64,000 bases of DNA from an uncultured Bacteroidota bacterium (GTDB taxonomy: Bacteria; Bacteroidota; Bacteroidia; NS11-12g; UBA9320): assembly GCA_937124965.1 (NCBI GenBank), contig CAKZLB010000017.1, positions 178,501-242,500 on the forward strand, read 5' to 3'. How positions within the stretch are numbered: the first letter of the stretch is position 1; every line of letters begins with the position of its first letter. Under the pieces are notes generated by a model, which had not been told where the DNA came from, ran no database searches, and saw only the letters and a list, made by a program, of their open reading frames with translations. A program made the translations under genes and the position numbers. Positions 37,813 to 47,923 of the stretch are shown piece after piece.

Positions 37813-39803
37813 AGTTGATATCTAACCTGAAATTTAACTTCTGTTCTGGATGGCGAAGAAACAGATTTTACTTCAGTTGTAAAACTCCTAGGTGCCGATT
37901 TATTATCAATGGCAAAACGAAACCAGTATTCTAAATGCTTCCGTGTTCTAAAATGAATCAATCCATACGCTCTTACTTTGTTTTCGGAATAAAATGGTAG
38001 AGAATATGAAAAAGCCATGTCGTTTTCGTAGGTGTAGATGCGATTTTCAAAGTCTTGAATGTTAGCTATCGCTAAACGCATTTTAAATGAGATGTTACGT
38101 CTTTTCATTTTATATACAAGGTCTTGGTATAGAAGATCGCCAGAGGTTTGAGTAAGGCCTTTCTTATAATCACTTATTTCAAACCGTGTTCGGATACTTG
38201 TGTTTCGATCAATTTCATATTGAAAATGAAACCGTGAACGAAGCAATCTATCCTTTACCCAAATTTTTTGCCCATTCTGTTCGGCAATCGGTTTGTCTTT
38301 AGCTTCATTTTTTAACCGAAAATACAACACTAATTTCTTTGACGGTGTGTGCCTTATTTCAAAAATGTAATCGGTTCCGTTTGTCGGACTAATTGTATTA
38401 AAGCTTATTTCTGGTCTCCGATAAAAGTCCATATATGTTCTTATTGTCCAACTTCGGCTATGACTTAATTCCAAGCCTAAGTATGTTCCAACTTCATTGT
38501 TTCCTGTGCTATATTCAGTAAATGCATTGGTGTAGTTCGGAATAAACTGAGGTGATAGTCGTCGATGATGAATGGCCACACTAACAGATTTATTTAAACT
38601 AATTAAACCTCCCATTATAGTAGCTGCAGAATTATTGCTTCCAATAGTGGTTTCCCCATAAAGAAGCGTGTTTTTGATGGTGGCTTTATAATTTATACCA
38701 ATCTTCATAAAACGACTATCTACGAACAAATAGGGTTTGTACTCTGATGGTTCAATTACTCGTATACCTTTAATAGACGTAAAAGCACCAGTCAAGCCTA
38801 CGCGAAACTTAGTACTGTTCATGGTTAAATTGACGCCCATTTGCCCTACAGGTATAGAATTTTTGTTTTGAATTTCTTTAGAAGTTCTGTGTAAACCTGT
38901 GAATTGGAATGATGAATACCGTTTCAGTTTGTCATCATTTGTACTTGTGTCAATCGTTGCGTCTTCTTTGTTGCGACTATACCAAATGGTGGCATTTAAG
39001 GCTCTGAAATTTTTCGACAGGCAAACTCCTCTTTGAAAGTTATTCTCAGTTACGCTATGGTAAGGTCGAACACTTTTTCCGGAGCGAAGTGTTCGCATTA
39101 CTAATGATGATTTTCCTAAACTCAATCCACCTCCTTGAGTTAGGCCTTCTCCAAAGTTAAGGGCATAATCTCCGATAATGAGCTCATTGAAATAACGATG
39201 TTTGGTAATTCTAAGGCTAAGGGAGTTGAAATCGTATACTTTGTTTGATTTGCTAAACATTTTTTCACCAGGATCTTTTTCTCCAGTATACGAAAGATGA
39301 ATATTGTTTAAATAGGTCCCACGATACCGGAATACGGTTCCCCATAGGTTGCCATTAAAGGACTTGGATTGATCGGTGAAGTCGTCGATAACCCTTTTGT
39401 ATGTAAGGGTTATGCTGTGGTTTACATTAGATTCTGTGTTTTCCTCTTGAGCATTTGTCACGTTGGTGAAACACGCTAACGTTTTTGCTTTTTCTAACGA
39501 AATGTCGCATTGCTGCAATTCTAAAACGTTTATAAAGAATTTTTGTCGGGCTTTATATGTGAGAATGGATTGAACATCACCGGAATTTAAGAATGAAAAT
39601 TGTTGAAGTGTTTCGTGCGTTAGCTTGTTTAAATCTACTTTGTGGTGATACATGTGAGTCAAGTCGTCAACAAAGTCAACCCTCTCCGCATTTTCAGTTT
39701 GATTTTCGATTAGTGTATTTAAAGCGTCGTTGCAAAAAATCGTTTGACTATTCCCAACGGTAGAGCTAATTATTGCGATTGTTATTAAAACTATGATTTT
39801 CAT
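37809..39803 (-). CDS. Exported protein with helix-hairpin-helix N-terminus and large barrel-like domain
   Basis: 664 residues. Signal peptide IIVLITIAIISSTVGNSQ, then a helix-hairpin-helix-like region at about 45-110 (VDLNKLTHETLQQFSFLNSGD and INVLELQQCD, the repeat style of ComEA-type HhH). The rest, about 140-664, is rich in alternating aromatic and polar strands (SSFQFTGLHRTSKE, KLVLYFRLKNEAKD, VKFQVRYQL at the C-terminus) and looks like an outer-membrane beta barrel. I do not recognise a named family. It overlaps pdxJ (4 bp) and the upstream outer-membrane gene (4 bp). HhH motifs usually bind DNA; why one is attached to a barrel is open. Confidence 0.7.
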   Translation of the reverse strand: MKIIVLITIAIISSTVGNSQTIFCNDALNTLIENQTENAERVDFVDDLTHMYHHKVDLNKLTHETLQQFSFLNSGDVQSILTYKARQKFFINVLELQQCDISLEKAKTLACFTNVTNAQEENTESNVNHSITLTYKRVIDDFTDQSKSFNGNLWGTVFRYRGTYLNNIHLSYTGEKDPGEKMFSKSNKVYDFNSLSLRITKHRYFNELIIGDYALNFGEGLTQGGGLSLGKSSLVMRTLRSGKSVRPYHSVTENNFQRGVCLSKNFRALNATIWYSRNKEDATIDTSTNDDKLKRYSSFQFTGLHRTSKEIQNKNSIPVGQMGVNLTMNSTKFRVGLTGAFTSIKGIRVIEPSEYKPYLFVDSRFMKIGINYKATIKNTLLYGETTIGSNNSAATIMGGLISLNKSVSVAIHHRRLSPQFIPNYTNAFTEYSTGNNEVGTYLGLELSHSRSWTIRTYMDFYRRPEISFNTISPTNGTDYIFEIRHTPSKKLVLYFRLKNEAKDKPIAEQNGQKIWVKDRLLRSRFHFQYEIDRNTSIRTRFEISDYKKGLTQTSGDLLYQDLVYKMKRRNISFKMRLAIANIQDFENRIYTYENDMAFSYSLPFYSENKVRAYGLIHFRTRKHLEYWFRFAIDNKSAPRSFTTEVKSVSSPSRTEVKFQVRYQL

Positions 39804-40621
39804 TTGTCGGCAAACTCCAGATTAAACATTGGTGAAAACCCTAAATTTCTACTTTGCTGGAACGAGCCTGTTGTCTTAAATTTTTGCTGACGGATTGAAA
39901 ACCCAAAATTTAAAGTGCGCGGATATGTTTGCACACCTGCCACTATCGTTAATTGTTTGCGAACTGAATATTCCAATCCCAAGGATATTGCAGTTTGTTT
40001 ATCAAGCTGCGATTTTACTTCGAGATAAACACAAACTTCAGACGATGTAATCCAATTTAGACCAGCAGAGTACATATTTGGTAAATAGTGTTTAGAAAGG
40101 TTTAAAATGGGATTAAATGCTAGAAAGTGTGCGTGTGTATTGTCTGCAATTTTTCTACTAAAAGCTACGGTTGGAGCCAACGCATTCCGACTATTAAAAC
40201 CCTCAACTCGCTGCTGGAATCCATTGATCGAACAGCCTAAAGATGTTTTATCATTTAGAGAAATTCCAACCGAAAATGAAATTAATCGCTGACTTGAAAT
40301 AGAATATCCTAGCTGGTAATAACAAGCACCCAACGACACACTTTTTTGGTTAATTTTTGCAGAAATGGCAGTCTCACTTAAGGTGGAAACACCGTACGGA
40401 TTGCCATACATTAATGCAATATTCCATTTCGTACTATCCATCATAAACGATGGTAAATTGTACACTGAAAATGATGACTTGCCATGCATTCGAATATTGC
40501 CCAAACCGTTGGAGTAGCTGCCGATAGACCAAGGTGGAGTGAACGAAAAACTGCTGTAAAATGAGATAATTAAAAAGACTAAGAAAATGCCTTTTTTTTT
40601 CAGGTTATTAGTTGGGTTCAT
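39800..40621 (-). CDS. Outer-membrane protein of unknown function (PorV/FadL-like strand pattern)
   Basis: 273 residues. Hydrophobic N-terminus (KKGIFLVFLIISFYSSFSF), followed by beta-rich sequence (SVGISLNDKTSLGCSINGF, LTIVAGVQTYPRTLNFGFSI, PMFNLEFADK at the end). Similar composition to PorV/PorQ-type and FadL-type barrels, but no motif fixes the family. It overlaps the HhH-barrel gene by four bases, so the two are probably co-made and may form a complex. Confidence 0.6.
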   Translation of the reverse strand: MNPTNNLKKKGIFLVFLIISFYSSFSFTPPWSIGSYSNGLGNIRMHGKSSFSVYNLPSFMMDSTKWNIALMYGNPYGVSTLSETAISAKINQKSVSLGACYYQLGYSISSQRLISFSVGISLNDKTSLGCSINGFQQRVEGFNSRNALAPTVAFSRKIADNTHAHFLAFNPILNLSKHYLPNMYSAGLNWITSSEVCVYLEVKSQLDKQTAISLGLEYSVRKQLTIVAGVQTYPRTLNFGFSIRQQKFKTTGSFQQSRNLGFSPMFNLEFADK

Positions 40622-40639
40622 GATAACCCAAAGTTAAAA

Positions 40640-40975
40640 TTAATTTAACCTGTCTCGGAGCGCTTCAACTTTGGTCTTCAGATCTACAAGCGTTTTAAGA
40701 GCTTCTTTTCGATTGTTTTTAGCTTTTCTGTGTGTCTTTAACTGACCACGAGCTCCTTCCAAGGTGTGACCTTGTTTTTTAACCAAATCATAGACCAACG
40801 AAATGTACTCAACGTCTTGTTTTGAGTAAAAGCGTGTGCCTTTTTTATTTCGCTTTGGGTTGATTTTGTCAAACTCTTTTTCCCAATATCGCAATAGTGA
40901 TTGAGCGACACCAAAGTGATTGGATAACTCCGAAATAGAATAATAAATCTTGTCTGGTAGACCGTTTTCAGCCAT
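40640..40975 (-). CDS. MerR-family transcriptional regulator
   Basis: 111 residues. The N-terminal winged helix-turn-helix YYSISELSNHFGVAQSLLRYWEKEFDKI is the MerR consensus, with FYSKQDVEYISLVYDLVKKQGHTL as the wing and linker. It has no cysteine-based effector pocket and only a short basic and coiled C-terminus, as in the small MerR proteins next to M23 peptidases in Bacteroidota. Its start overlaps the M23 gene stop by one base. It may regulate its own operon (inference). Confidence 0.9.
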   Translation of the reverse strand: MAENGLPDKIYYSISELSNHFGVAQSLLRYWEKEFDKINPKRNKKGTRFYSKQDVEYISLVYDLVKKQGHTLEGARGQLKTHRKAKNNRKEALKTLVDLKTKVEALRDRLN

Positions 40976-41943
40976 TAGTCAAACGATTGGTTTGGATGAC
41001 TTGATAATTCAATCATCTCTTCATACTGTTCGTCAGTAAGATCGTTGTAATAATAGCTTGCTGGGTTCTGTTTAGCGCCATTCAACGAAACCTCATAGTG
41101 TAAGTGTGGGGCGGTAGATTTACCGGTACTACCCACAAGACCAATTACTTGACCTCGAGTAACTTTTTGACCCTTACGGACTTTAAAACTACTTAAGTGA
41201 GCATATCTAGTTTTGTAACCAAAACCGTGATTCACGACAATATTTTTACCATACCCCCAACGCTTAACTTCAATGGATTCTATAACTCCATCTCCTGTTA
41301 CATGTACTTCAGTGCCTGTTGGAGCGGTAAAGTCCATTCCAGCGTGGAACTTTCGGGTTTTATAAAATGGGTCAATTCTATAACCATAACCAGAGGCCAT
41401 TCGTTTCAAGTCTTTATTCGGAATAGGAACGATTGCTGGAATTGAAGCAAGCTTTTTAGTTTTTTGTTTCGCCAATTTGATAAGCTCTTTGTAAGACGTT
41501 TCTTGCATTCTGATTTTCGCAGATAGCTTGTCAAGCTTGTAGTTTAAATGATTAATTGACTTTCCGTAGGTTAACTCTTGTAAACCAGTATACTTATTCT
41601 TTCCACCGATACCAGCAGATTTCATTGCGTCTGGCATTGGCGCACCAAATATTTCACGATAAATTTCATCGTCTTTTTGCTCCAAAGACGATATTGCATC
41701 AGTCAATTCAGATAAACGGCCTTCAAGTGCGTCAATATGAATTTTCTGATTAACGATTTCTTGCTGCTGGCGTCTTACTTCTGGAGAGCTAAAGTACGTT
41801 GAATAGGTAGAAATTACGACAGTTGAGAAAATAGCTACAGCACACAAAAAACCGAATAGTTTCAAGCCAATAATCCAGATAGGAGTCTTAACTGTCTCGT
41901 AACTAAGGGTTTCAGAGTTATATTTATATCTATTTTTTGCCAT
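40975..41943 (-). CDS. M23-family peptidoglycan endopeptidase, membrane-anchored
   Basis: 322 residues from ATG 41943 (MAKNRYKY). A signal anchor covers about 28-48 (LKLFGFLCAVAIFSTVVIST), a coiled coil follows (about 60-95 and 130-170), and the LytM/M23 domain is at about 185-300 with zinc ligands H in KFHAGMD, D in the same motif and H in HLHYE. Such proteins cut or regulate cell wall peptidoglycan cross-links, often with divisome partners. It lies back to back with alaS, a pairing common in Bacteroidota, and heads the minus-strand operon. Confidence 0.92.
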   Translation of the reverse strand: MAKNRYKYNSETLSYETVKTPIWIIGLKLFGFLCAVAIFSTVVISTYSTYFSSPEVRRQQQEIVNQKIHIDALEGRLSELTDAISSLEQKDDEIYREIFGAPMPDAMKSAGIGGKNKYTGLQELTYGKSINHLNYKLDKLSAKIRMQETSYKELIKLAKQKTKKLASIPAIVPIPNKDLKRMASGYGYRIDPFYKTRKFHAGMDFTAPTGTEVHVTGDGVIESIEVKRWGYGKNIVVNHGFGYKTRYAHLSSFKVRKGQKVTRGQVIGLVGSTGKSTAPHLHYEVSLNGAKQNPASYYYNDLTDEQYEEMIELSSHPNQSFD

Positions 41944-42053
41944 TATATCAATCAAGCGTTTGTATTTTTGTCACCTAATTTTCGCCTCGCGAATATATAG
42001 AAAAAAAGAAGTAGATTTTCAAGATAATTATTCACTATTAAATTATTCGACCA

Positions 42054-44681
42054 ATGACATCAAAAGAGGTACGGCAAGCATTTCTAGATTTCTTCAAAAG
42101 TAAAGAACATCGCATTGTTGCTTCTGCACCAATTGTGGTTAAGAATGATCCTACTCTGATGTTCACAAATGCTGGGATGAATCAGTTTAAAGATTATTTT
42201 CTTGGAAATAAGACTTCTAAAAATTCTAGAATTGCCGACACTCAGAAATGTCTGCGTGTTTCCGGAAAACACAACGATTTGGAAGAAGTTGGTGTAGACA
42301 CTTACCATCATACGATGTTCGAAATGCTCGGGAATTGGAGTTTTGGCGACTATTTTAAAGAGGAAGCAATTCAATGGGCTTGGGAGTTATTGACAGAAGT
42401 TTATAAACTCGATAAAAGTAGGCTGTACGTAACGGTTTTTGAAGGAGATGATTCTGATGGTACCGGACCTGATACGGAATCCGAAAATATCTGGAAAAAG
42501 TACATCGATGCCGATCGGATATTGCGCTGTGATAAGAAAGATAATTTCTGGGAAATGGGTGATACCGGACCTTGTGGTGCATGCTCTGAAATTCATATGG
42601 ATCTTAGACCTCAATCGGAAATAGACCAGTTAGGGGGAAAGGAGATGGTAAACAAAGACCACCCTCAGGTAATTGAGTTATGGAATCTTGTATTTATGGA
42701 GTACAACCGTAAAGCAGACAAATCTCTTGAACCATTGCCGTCTAAACACGTTGACACAGGTATGGGCTTAGAGCGTGTGGTGCGAGCAATCTCTTTACAA
42801 AATTCAAATTACGACACAGATTTGTTCATGGATACGATTCGTGATTTAGAAAAGATCAGTGGCAAAAAATTTGGGAACACAGAACAAACCGATATTGCAT
42901 TTCGAGTAATCGCTGATCATATTCGAGCACTTGCATTTTGTATCGCAGACGGACAGTTGCCAAGTAACACAGGTGCTGGTTATGTATTGCGAAGAATTTT
43001 AAGACGAGCGGTACGATATGGTTATAGTTTTTTAGGGTTTAAACAGCCTTTCCTGAATAAAATAGTTGATAAGCTTGCAACCCAGTTTACTGGTGTATTT
43101 GACGAGTTAAACGACCAAAAAGACTTTGTGGCAAAAGTTATCGAACAAGAGGAAATCTCGTTTCTGAGGACATTGTTTTCGGGCCTTGATCGCCTAGACA
43201 AGTCTTTCGACCAAGCTTCAAATAAGACATTAGATGGAAAAGAGGTATTCGAACTTTACGATACATTCGGATTTCCAATCGATTTAACTCAATTAATTGC
43301 TTCAGAGAAAGGATTGACCGTTGATATGGATGGTTTTAACAAAGCATTAGCAGAACAAAAAGCACGTTCTAAAGCCGATGCGGTCAAAGAAACTGGTGAC
43401 TGGCAAGTCATTTTAGACGATGAGCGAGAAGAGTTTGTTGGGTATGACTATACTGAGGCTACCGTCAAAATTACACGTTATAGAACGTTGATGGTTAAAG
43501 GGAAGGAGCGATACCAACTAGCCTTTAATATCACTCCTTTTTATGCAGAAAGTGGCGGTCAAGTTGGTGATACCGGCTTGCTTGTAGGACGACTCAACGG
43601 AGAGAAGATTTCTGTTTTAGACACCCAAAAAGAAAATGATTTGATTGTTCATGTTGTGAATCAGCTTCCCGAGGATCCTAGTCAACAGTTTGACGCAACG
43701 ATAAATACTCAAAACAGAAAAAATACGGAAAAGAATCATAGTGCAACTCATTTGTTGCATGCAGCGCTTAAGCAGGTTTTAGGAGATCATGTTGCTCAGA
43801 AAGGGTCATTAGTTGACCCAAAGAAACTGCGCTTTGATTTTTCACATTTCGCTAAAGTTACAGACGATGAACTCAAAAAAATTGAAGAAATAGTCAACGC
43901 GAAAATTTCTGAGGGGATAGAGTTAAACGAAAAACGGAATGTCCCATATGATGTTGCCATTAATAGCGGTGTAACGGCCTTGTTTGGTGAGAAATATGGA
44001 GACGTGGTTCGAGTGATTACTTTCGATGATAAATATAGCAAAGAACTTTGTGGTGGAACTCATGTTTCTAATACATCAGAAATAGGTCGTTTCAAATTTA
44101 TAGCGGAATCAAGTGTCGCAGCCGGTGTCCGAAGGGTAGAAGCAATAACTGGAAAAGCTTCTGATGATTACATAAATAAAAAGGTTGATACGCTTCAAGA
44201 GGTAGAAGAACTTTTCGGAAACCCAAAAGATTTAGTTAATCACGTTCAAACCTTTTTAAAGGAACACAAAGATCTTTCTAAAAAACTTGAAAGCTTAAAT
44301 CAGCTTAAAGTAGCTGGACTCAAAAAGGATTTAGTACAAAATGTAAAATCGACAGGCGGTTTGAATGTGTTAATTCAGCAGGTTGACGTGAGCAATGCCG
44401 CAGATGTTAAAGACATTCTGTTTCAACTTCGAAACGAGTTTGACAATTTGTTTGCAGTGTTAGTTGCAGATATATCCGGCAAACCAAGTATCTCAATAAT
44501 GATCTCCGACAGTCTTGTAAAAGAGAAACAGTGGAATGCTGGACAGCTTATTCGAGAATGGGCTAAATCAGTGAAAGGTGGCGGCGGTGGTCAACCATTT
44601 TTTGCACAAGCAGGTGGTTCCGACGTGTCTGGACTTCCGAAGGTATTAGAGTTAGCTGACGCGTTCATAGCAGAAGTATAA
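42054..44681 (+). CDS. alaS: Alanyl-tRNA synthetase
   Basis: 875 residues, normal length. Class II synthetase charging tRNA-Ala. The N-terminal catalytic domain begins EVRQAFLDFFKSKEH with motif FTNAGMNQFKDYF. The editing domain has H562 and H566 in HSATH and C666-H670 in CGGTH. The C-terminal glycine-rich segment KGGGGGQPFFAQAGG is the family C-Ala part. It is divergently transcribed from the M23 peptidase operon with 110 bases between them. Confidence 0.98.
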   Translation: MTSKEVRQAFLDFFKSKEHRIVASAPIVVKNDPTLMFTNAGMNQFKDYFLGNKTSKNSRIADTQKCLRVSGKHNDLEEVGVDTYHHTMFEMLGNWSFGDYFKEEAIQWAWELLTEVYKLDKSRLYVTVFEGDDSDGTGPDTESENIWKKYIDADRILRCDKKDNFWEMGDTGPCGACSEIHMDLRPQSEIDQLGGKEMVNKDHPQVIELWNLVFMEYNRKADKSLEPLPSKHVDTGMGLERVVRAISLQNSNYDTDLFMDTIRDLEKISGKKFGNTEQTDIAFRVIADHIRALAFCIADGQLPSNTGAGYVLRRILRRAVRYGYSFLGFKQPFLNKIVDKLATQFTGVFDELNDQKDFVAKVIEQEEISFLRTLFSGLDRLDKSFDQASNKTLDGKEVFELYDTFGFPIDLTQLIASEKGLTVDMDGFNKALAEQKARSKADAVKETGDWQVILDDEREEFVGYDYTEATVKITRYRTLMVKGKERYQLAFNITPFYAESGGQVGDTGLLVGRLNGEKISVLDTQKENDLIVHVVNQLPEDPSQQFDATINTQNRKNTEKNHSATHLLHAALKQVLGDHVAQKGSLVDPKKLRFDFSHFAKVTDDELKKIEEIVNAKISEGIELNEKRNVPYDVAINSGVTALFGEKYGDVVRVITFDDKYSKELCGGTHVSNTSEIGRFKFIAESSVAAGVRRVEAITGKASDDYINKKVDTLQEVEELFGNPKDLVNHVQTFLKEHKDLSKKLESLNQLKVAGLKKDLVQNVKSTGGLNVLIQQVDVSNAADVKDILFQLRNEFDNLFAVLVADISGKPSISIMISDSLVKEKQWNAGQLIREWAKSVKGGGGGQPFFAQAGGSDVSGLPKVLELADAFIAEV

Positions 44682-44738
44682 TTCTATTCATTACATTTGT
44701 TTCTCAAGGTGCTTTAAAAATAGTACGCTGATAAGCAT

Positions 44739-45842
44739 GTGTGGATGGGAAATAAAGCTGTTTTAGTAATTAAACAAATCATTCTTAGCGTTTTTGCTGG
44801 AATCGTTTTAGCATTTCCCATATCCAAACTAAACAGCACTTTTTTACCTGACAATGCTTTCAAAAACGGCACCTTAATTCTTGCCGTAATTGTCTTTTGT
44901 CTTGCTACAGTACTACCTTTTGTTGTAGGTTATAGAGTTAAAGATGCGTCAAAAGATATTGCCATAGTTGATACGTGCCATCAGATATTGATTTTTGGAA
45001 TAGCATTAAATCTCTTCAAATGGAGTTTTTTAAAATTTTTCAATTTACACCTAACGACGTCATTAGTGGTTTTGGATATGCCATTGTCAATGGTGTCTGG
45101 GCGTGCTCAGATGTCTCACTTTTTCGGGCAAAGTCAGTTGTTGAAAACATCCTTGGGAATAGTTGAGTCGCTAACTGCTGTCTTGGTACTCTATAAAATA
45201 ACTAGATTAATGGGGGCTGGCCTAGTACTGGTCATCATGACCAATATTATCTTACTGGACATTGTTTATAGTGTTTCTGGTCCGGTGTCTGAAGCAGCAC
45301 TCATACTAATTGCAGCTCTATATTTAGTTTGGTTAGAAAGAGAGAGGCTTTTTAATATTACAAGTACAAGCGTGTCAATAGGTGGAGTTAATCCATTTGA
45401 AAGGGTGAACATTCCTTTTATAGCAAAAGCTGTTGCTATACTCATTCCTTTTATGTTTTTAGCTCCGCAAGCACAGCAAAAAACTCGAACAGGTATTACT
45501 GGGAAATACAAAATACAAAGCGATTTGACTGCGATACCTCTGTTTAAAGATGCATCAACTGGTTCATCAATCGCGTATCTATATTTTGACTTTGGTGATA
45601 AGTTAGTGCTAACTTCCAAAGACTATACACGCCAGCTAACAGGCACGTTGACATTCAGCAAAGAGACCAATAATTTTACGTGCACGTGGGACGGCAACCA
45701 TAAAAATATAAGTTCATTTGAAGGGGAGTTTATTAAGTCAGGATTAGATTACCAATCTCTATTACTTATTAAAGGTGAGCGATCGGATTATGAAATCGGC
45801 TTAAAAAGGGTTGCTGTTAAAGGGTTAAATAGAATCTATTGA
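44739..45842 (+). CDS. Polytopic membrane protein of unknown function
   Basis: 367 residues. The N-terminal 250 residues hold about six to seven membrane segments (IILSVFAGIVLAFPIS, LILAVIVFCLATVLPFVVGY, ILIFGIALNLFKW, SEAALILIAALYLVW, VAILIPFMFLA), similar to a DoxX-like layout. The last about 115 residues are soluble and beta-rich (GKYKIQSDLTAIPLFKDASTG, SIAYLYFDFGD). It starts at GTG 44739, or at ATG 44745. I do not recognise the family. Stop overlaps the converging pepP gene by seven bases. Confidence 0.65.
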   Translation: MWMGNKAVLVIKQIILSVFAGIVLAFPISKLNSTFLPDNAFKNGTLILAVIVFCLATVLPFVVGYRVKDASKDIAIVDTCHQILIFGIALNLFKWSFLKFFNLHLTTSLVVLDMPLSMVSGRAQMSHFFGQSQLLKTSLGIVESLTAVLVLYKITRLMGAGLVLVIMTNIILLDIVYSVSGPVSEAALILIAALYLVWLERERLFNITSTSVSIGGVNPFERVNIPFIAKAVAILIPFMFLAPQAQQKTRTGITGKYKIQSDLTAIPLFKDASTGSSIAYLYFDFGDKLVLTSKDYTRQLTGTLTFSKETNNFTCTWDGNHKNISSFEGEFIKSGLDYQSLLLIKGERSDYEIGLKRVAVKGLNRIY

Positions 45843-47131
45843 TTCATAATGTCCTCTATTTCATCAACCTCTATTGGCATTTTGATCTCATCCATTAGGT
45901 CAGTATACCCATTTTCTTCAATGATAATGTTGTTTTCAATACGAACACCAATACCTTCTTCAGCAATATAAATTCCTGGTTCACAAGTGAATAAATTTCC
46001 AGCTTGCATAGGTTCGTAACGCATTCCACTATCATGAACATCAATTCCTAAGAAATGAGATGTTCCGTGCATGAAGTACTTCTTATACGCTGGCCATGCT
46101 GGGTTTTGAGTACGGATATCATCCATTGTGATTAGTCCAAGGTCCACCAACTCCTTTTCCATAATATGACCAACAACCTCATGATATTCCATCAATAATG
46201 TCCCTGGCTTTAGCAAGTCTCGAGCTTCTTTCATTACTCGCAATGTTGCATTATATACATCCTTTTGGCGTTGACTAAATCGGCCATTTGCAGGTAGACA
46301 ACGAGTCATATCGCTTGCAAAATTTCCGTAATCAACCCCACAATCAACTAGGATAAGATCACCATCTTTTACCAGTCCTTTGTTTTCAATATAATGAAGA
46401 ACGCAAGCATTGGCTCCACTAGCGACAATTGGCTCAAAAGAAAAACCATTCCCTCGGTTACTAATAAATTCATGAATCAACTCGGCCTCAATATCGTATT
46501 CATTAATTCCAGGTTTAGTAGAACGCAAGATTCTTTCCCAGCCAAGTTTGCTTATCGCAACAGCTTGTCGAACCATTTCTATTTCAACTGGATGTTTAAC
46601 GGATCGAAGTCGTTGAAGTATTTTGCCAGCACGCTTGTAATTGTGCAAAGGGAACATTTGCTTTATCTCATTGGCAAAATCTAAATTTTTGTATGGCGAT
46701 TTATACGGCGCTCGGTCATTTTCGTTTAGTGGCAAATAAATATTGTCTGCCATATTTATAACGCTACGCAATTTGTCCATGTAGTTGTCGTTCCAAAACA
46801 CAGAATCTATTCCTGACGTCTCTGTAGCATGTTCTTGGGTGTATTTATAACCTTCCCAAACGGCAATGTGCTCGTTAGTTTCCATAAGAAACAGACACTC
46901 GCGGTATTCTGGAATTGGGCAGTCTGGAAAAAGTACCAATACAGAATCTTCTTGATCGATGCCACTTAGGTAAAATAAATCAGAATTCTGCTTGAACTTA
47001 TGAAACGCATCACCATTGTAACTATACTGATAGTTGCTATGAAAAATGGCAATACTACCGGGCTCCATTTTGGCAACAAAGCGTTTGCGGTTATCTATAA
47101 AGAGTTGATTATTTATCTGAGGGTATTTCAT
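45836..47131 (-). CDS. Xaa-Pro aminopeptidase (aminopeptidase P, M24B)
   Basis: 431 residues. Removes the N-terminal residue when proline is second. The creatinase-like N-terminal domain (KMEPGSIAIFHSNYQYSYNGD...FKQNSDLFYLSGID) is followed by the pita-bread metalloprotease with ligands D in LVDCGVDYGNFASDMTR (two Asp), H in HGTSHFLGIDVHD, E in TCEPGIYI and E in VRIENN. Normal length, complete, cytosolic. Confidence 0.94.
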   Translation of the reverse strand: MKYPQINNQLFIDNRKRFVAKMEPGSIAIFHSNYQYSYNGDAFHKFKQNSDLFYLSGIDQEDSVLVLFPDCPIPEYRECLFLMETNEHIAVWEGYKYTQEHATETSGIDSVFWNDNYMDKLRSVINMADNIYLPLNENDRAPYKSPYKNLDFANEIKQMFPLHNYKRAGKILQRLRSVKHPVEIEMVRQAVAISKLGWERILRSTKPGINEYDIEAELIHEFISNRGNGFSFEPIVASGANACVLHYIENKGLVKDGDLILVDCGVDYGNFASDMTRCLPANGRFSQRQKDVYNATLRVMKEARDLLKPGTLLMEYHEVVGHIMEKELVDLGLITMDDIRTQNPAWPAYKKYFMHGTSHFLGIDVHDSGMRYEPMQAGNLFTCEPGIYIAEEGIGVRIENNIIIEENGYTDLMDEIKMPIEVDEIEDIMNQ

Positions 47132-47185
47132 AAGTTTCTTTTGAAGGGCAAGTTTAATTAAAAAACTACACCTAACATAAGACGC

Positions 47186-47833
47186 TTATTTTTTTATCCT
47201 AAGTAGTTTTAGAGCATCTGCCCAAAATGCCTTAAACTCTTCTCTAGAGCTAAGCATTTTTCGAATTTCAGAAGATATTGAAGATTTCGCAGCTGGCATT
47301 GGAGCTTCTGGTTCTTTGAAATATTTATCGGTCAAATGCGAAATACCCGCGATGCTGTCCGCTTTCTTAAAGTTAGCTCGAGCGCGTTGTGTGTGCCCAA
47401 GTTTTTCTTCTGCTAAACCAAGGTTGTTTAACGTTATGTCGTTTTCTGGATCTAATTCGTTAGACTTGGTGTAGTCTTCTATTGCTCCCTCCGTGTCACC
47501 TATTTTGTCGCGAACATACGCCCGACACGCGTAACGATAACCGTTTAGTGGGTCTAACTCAATAGCCTTGTCTAAATCTTGAATGGACGACTTGAAGCGT
47601 AAATGAAATTTGCACACACCTCGTTCTGCGTAGAAGTCGGCTTGGTCTCCAAAGTTTGCAATGGCAATATTCCAAATATTCATCGCATCTTCATATCGTT
47701 TCAACTTTTGAAGCGTTTCACCTTTCAAGGAAATTTCTTCTATTGTCAACGATGGTTCTGTTACCGATAGAAGTTCAAGAACCAATTCAAAATTGTTCGT
47801 TTTAAAAGCTTCTAGTGCGTTATTGAATCTCAT
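47186..47833 (-). CDS. Tetratricopeptide-repeat protein
   Basis: 215 residues from ATG 47833 (MRFNNALEAF). At least four TPR-like helix pairs: SLKGETLQKLKRYEDAMNIW, AERGVCKFHLRFKSSIQDLDKAIEL, YACRAYVRDKIGDTEGAIEDYTKSNEL and TLNNLGLAEEKLGHTQRARANFKKA. A protein-protein interaction role is likely; partner unknown. No export signal. The C-terminal 45 residues are basic and not TPR. Confidence 0.85.
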   Translation of the reverse strand: MRFNNALEAFKTNNFELVLELLSVTEPSLTIEEISLKGETLQKLKRYEDAMNIWNIAIANFGDQADFYAERGVCKFHLRFKSSIQDLDKAIELDPLNGYRYACRAYVRDKIGDTEGAIEDYTKSNELDPENDITLNNLGLAEEKLGHTQRARANFKKADSIAGISHLTDKYFKEPEAPMPAAKSSISSEIRKMLSSREEFKAFWADALKLLRIKK

Positions 47834-47923
47834 AATATGTAAACACAAAAATAATCCTAAAAGTTTTGTAAATGTAACTTAGTTACACGTGCTTTGTGAG
47901 CAACAAGTAAGTGAGTTAGTTTA

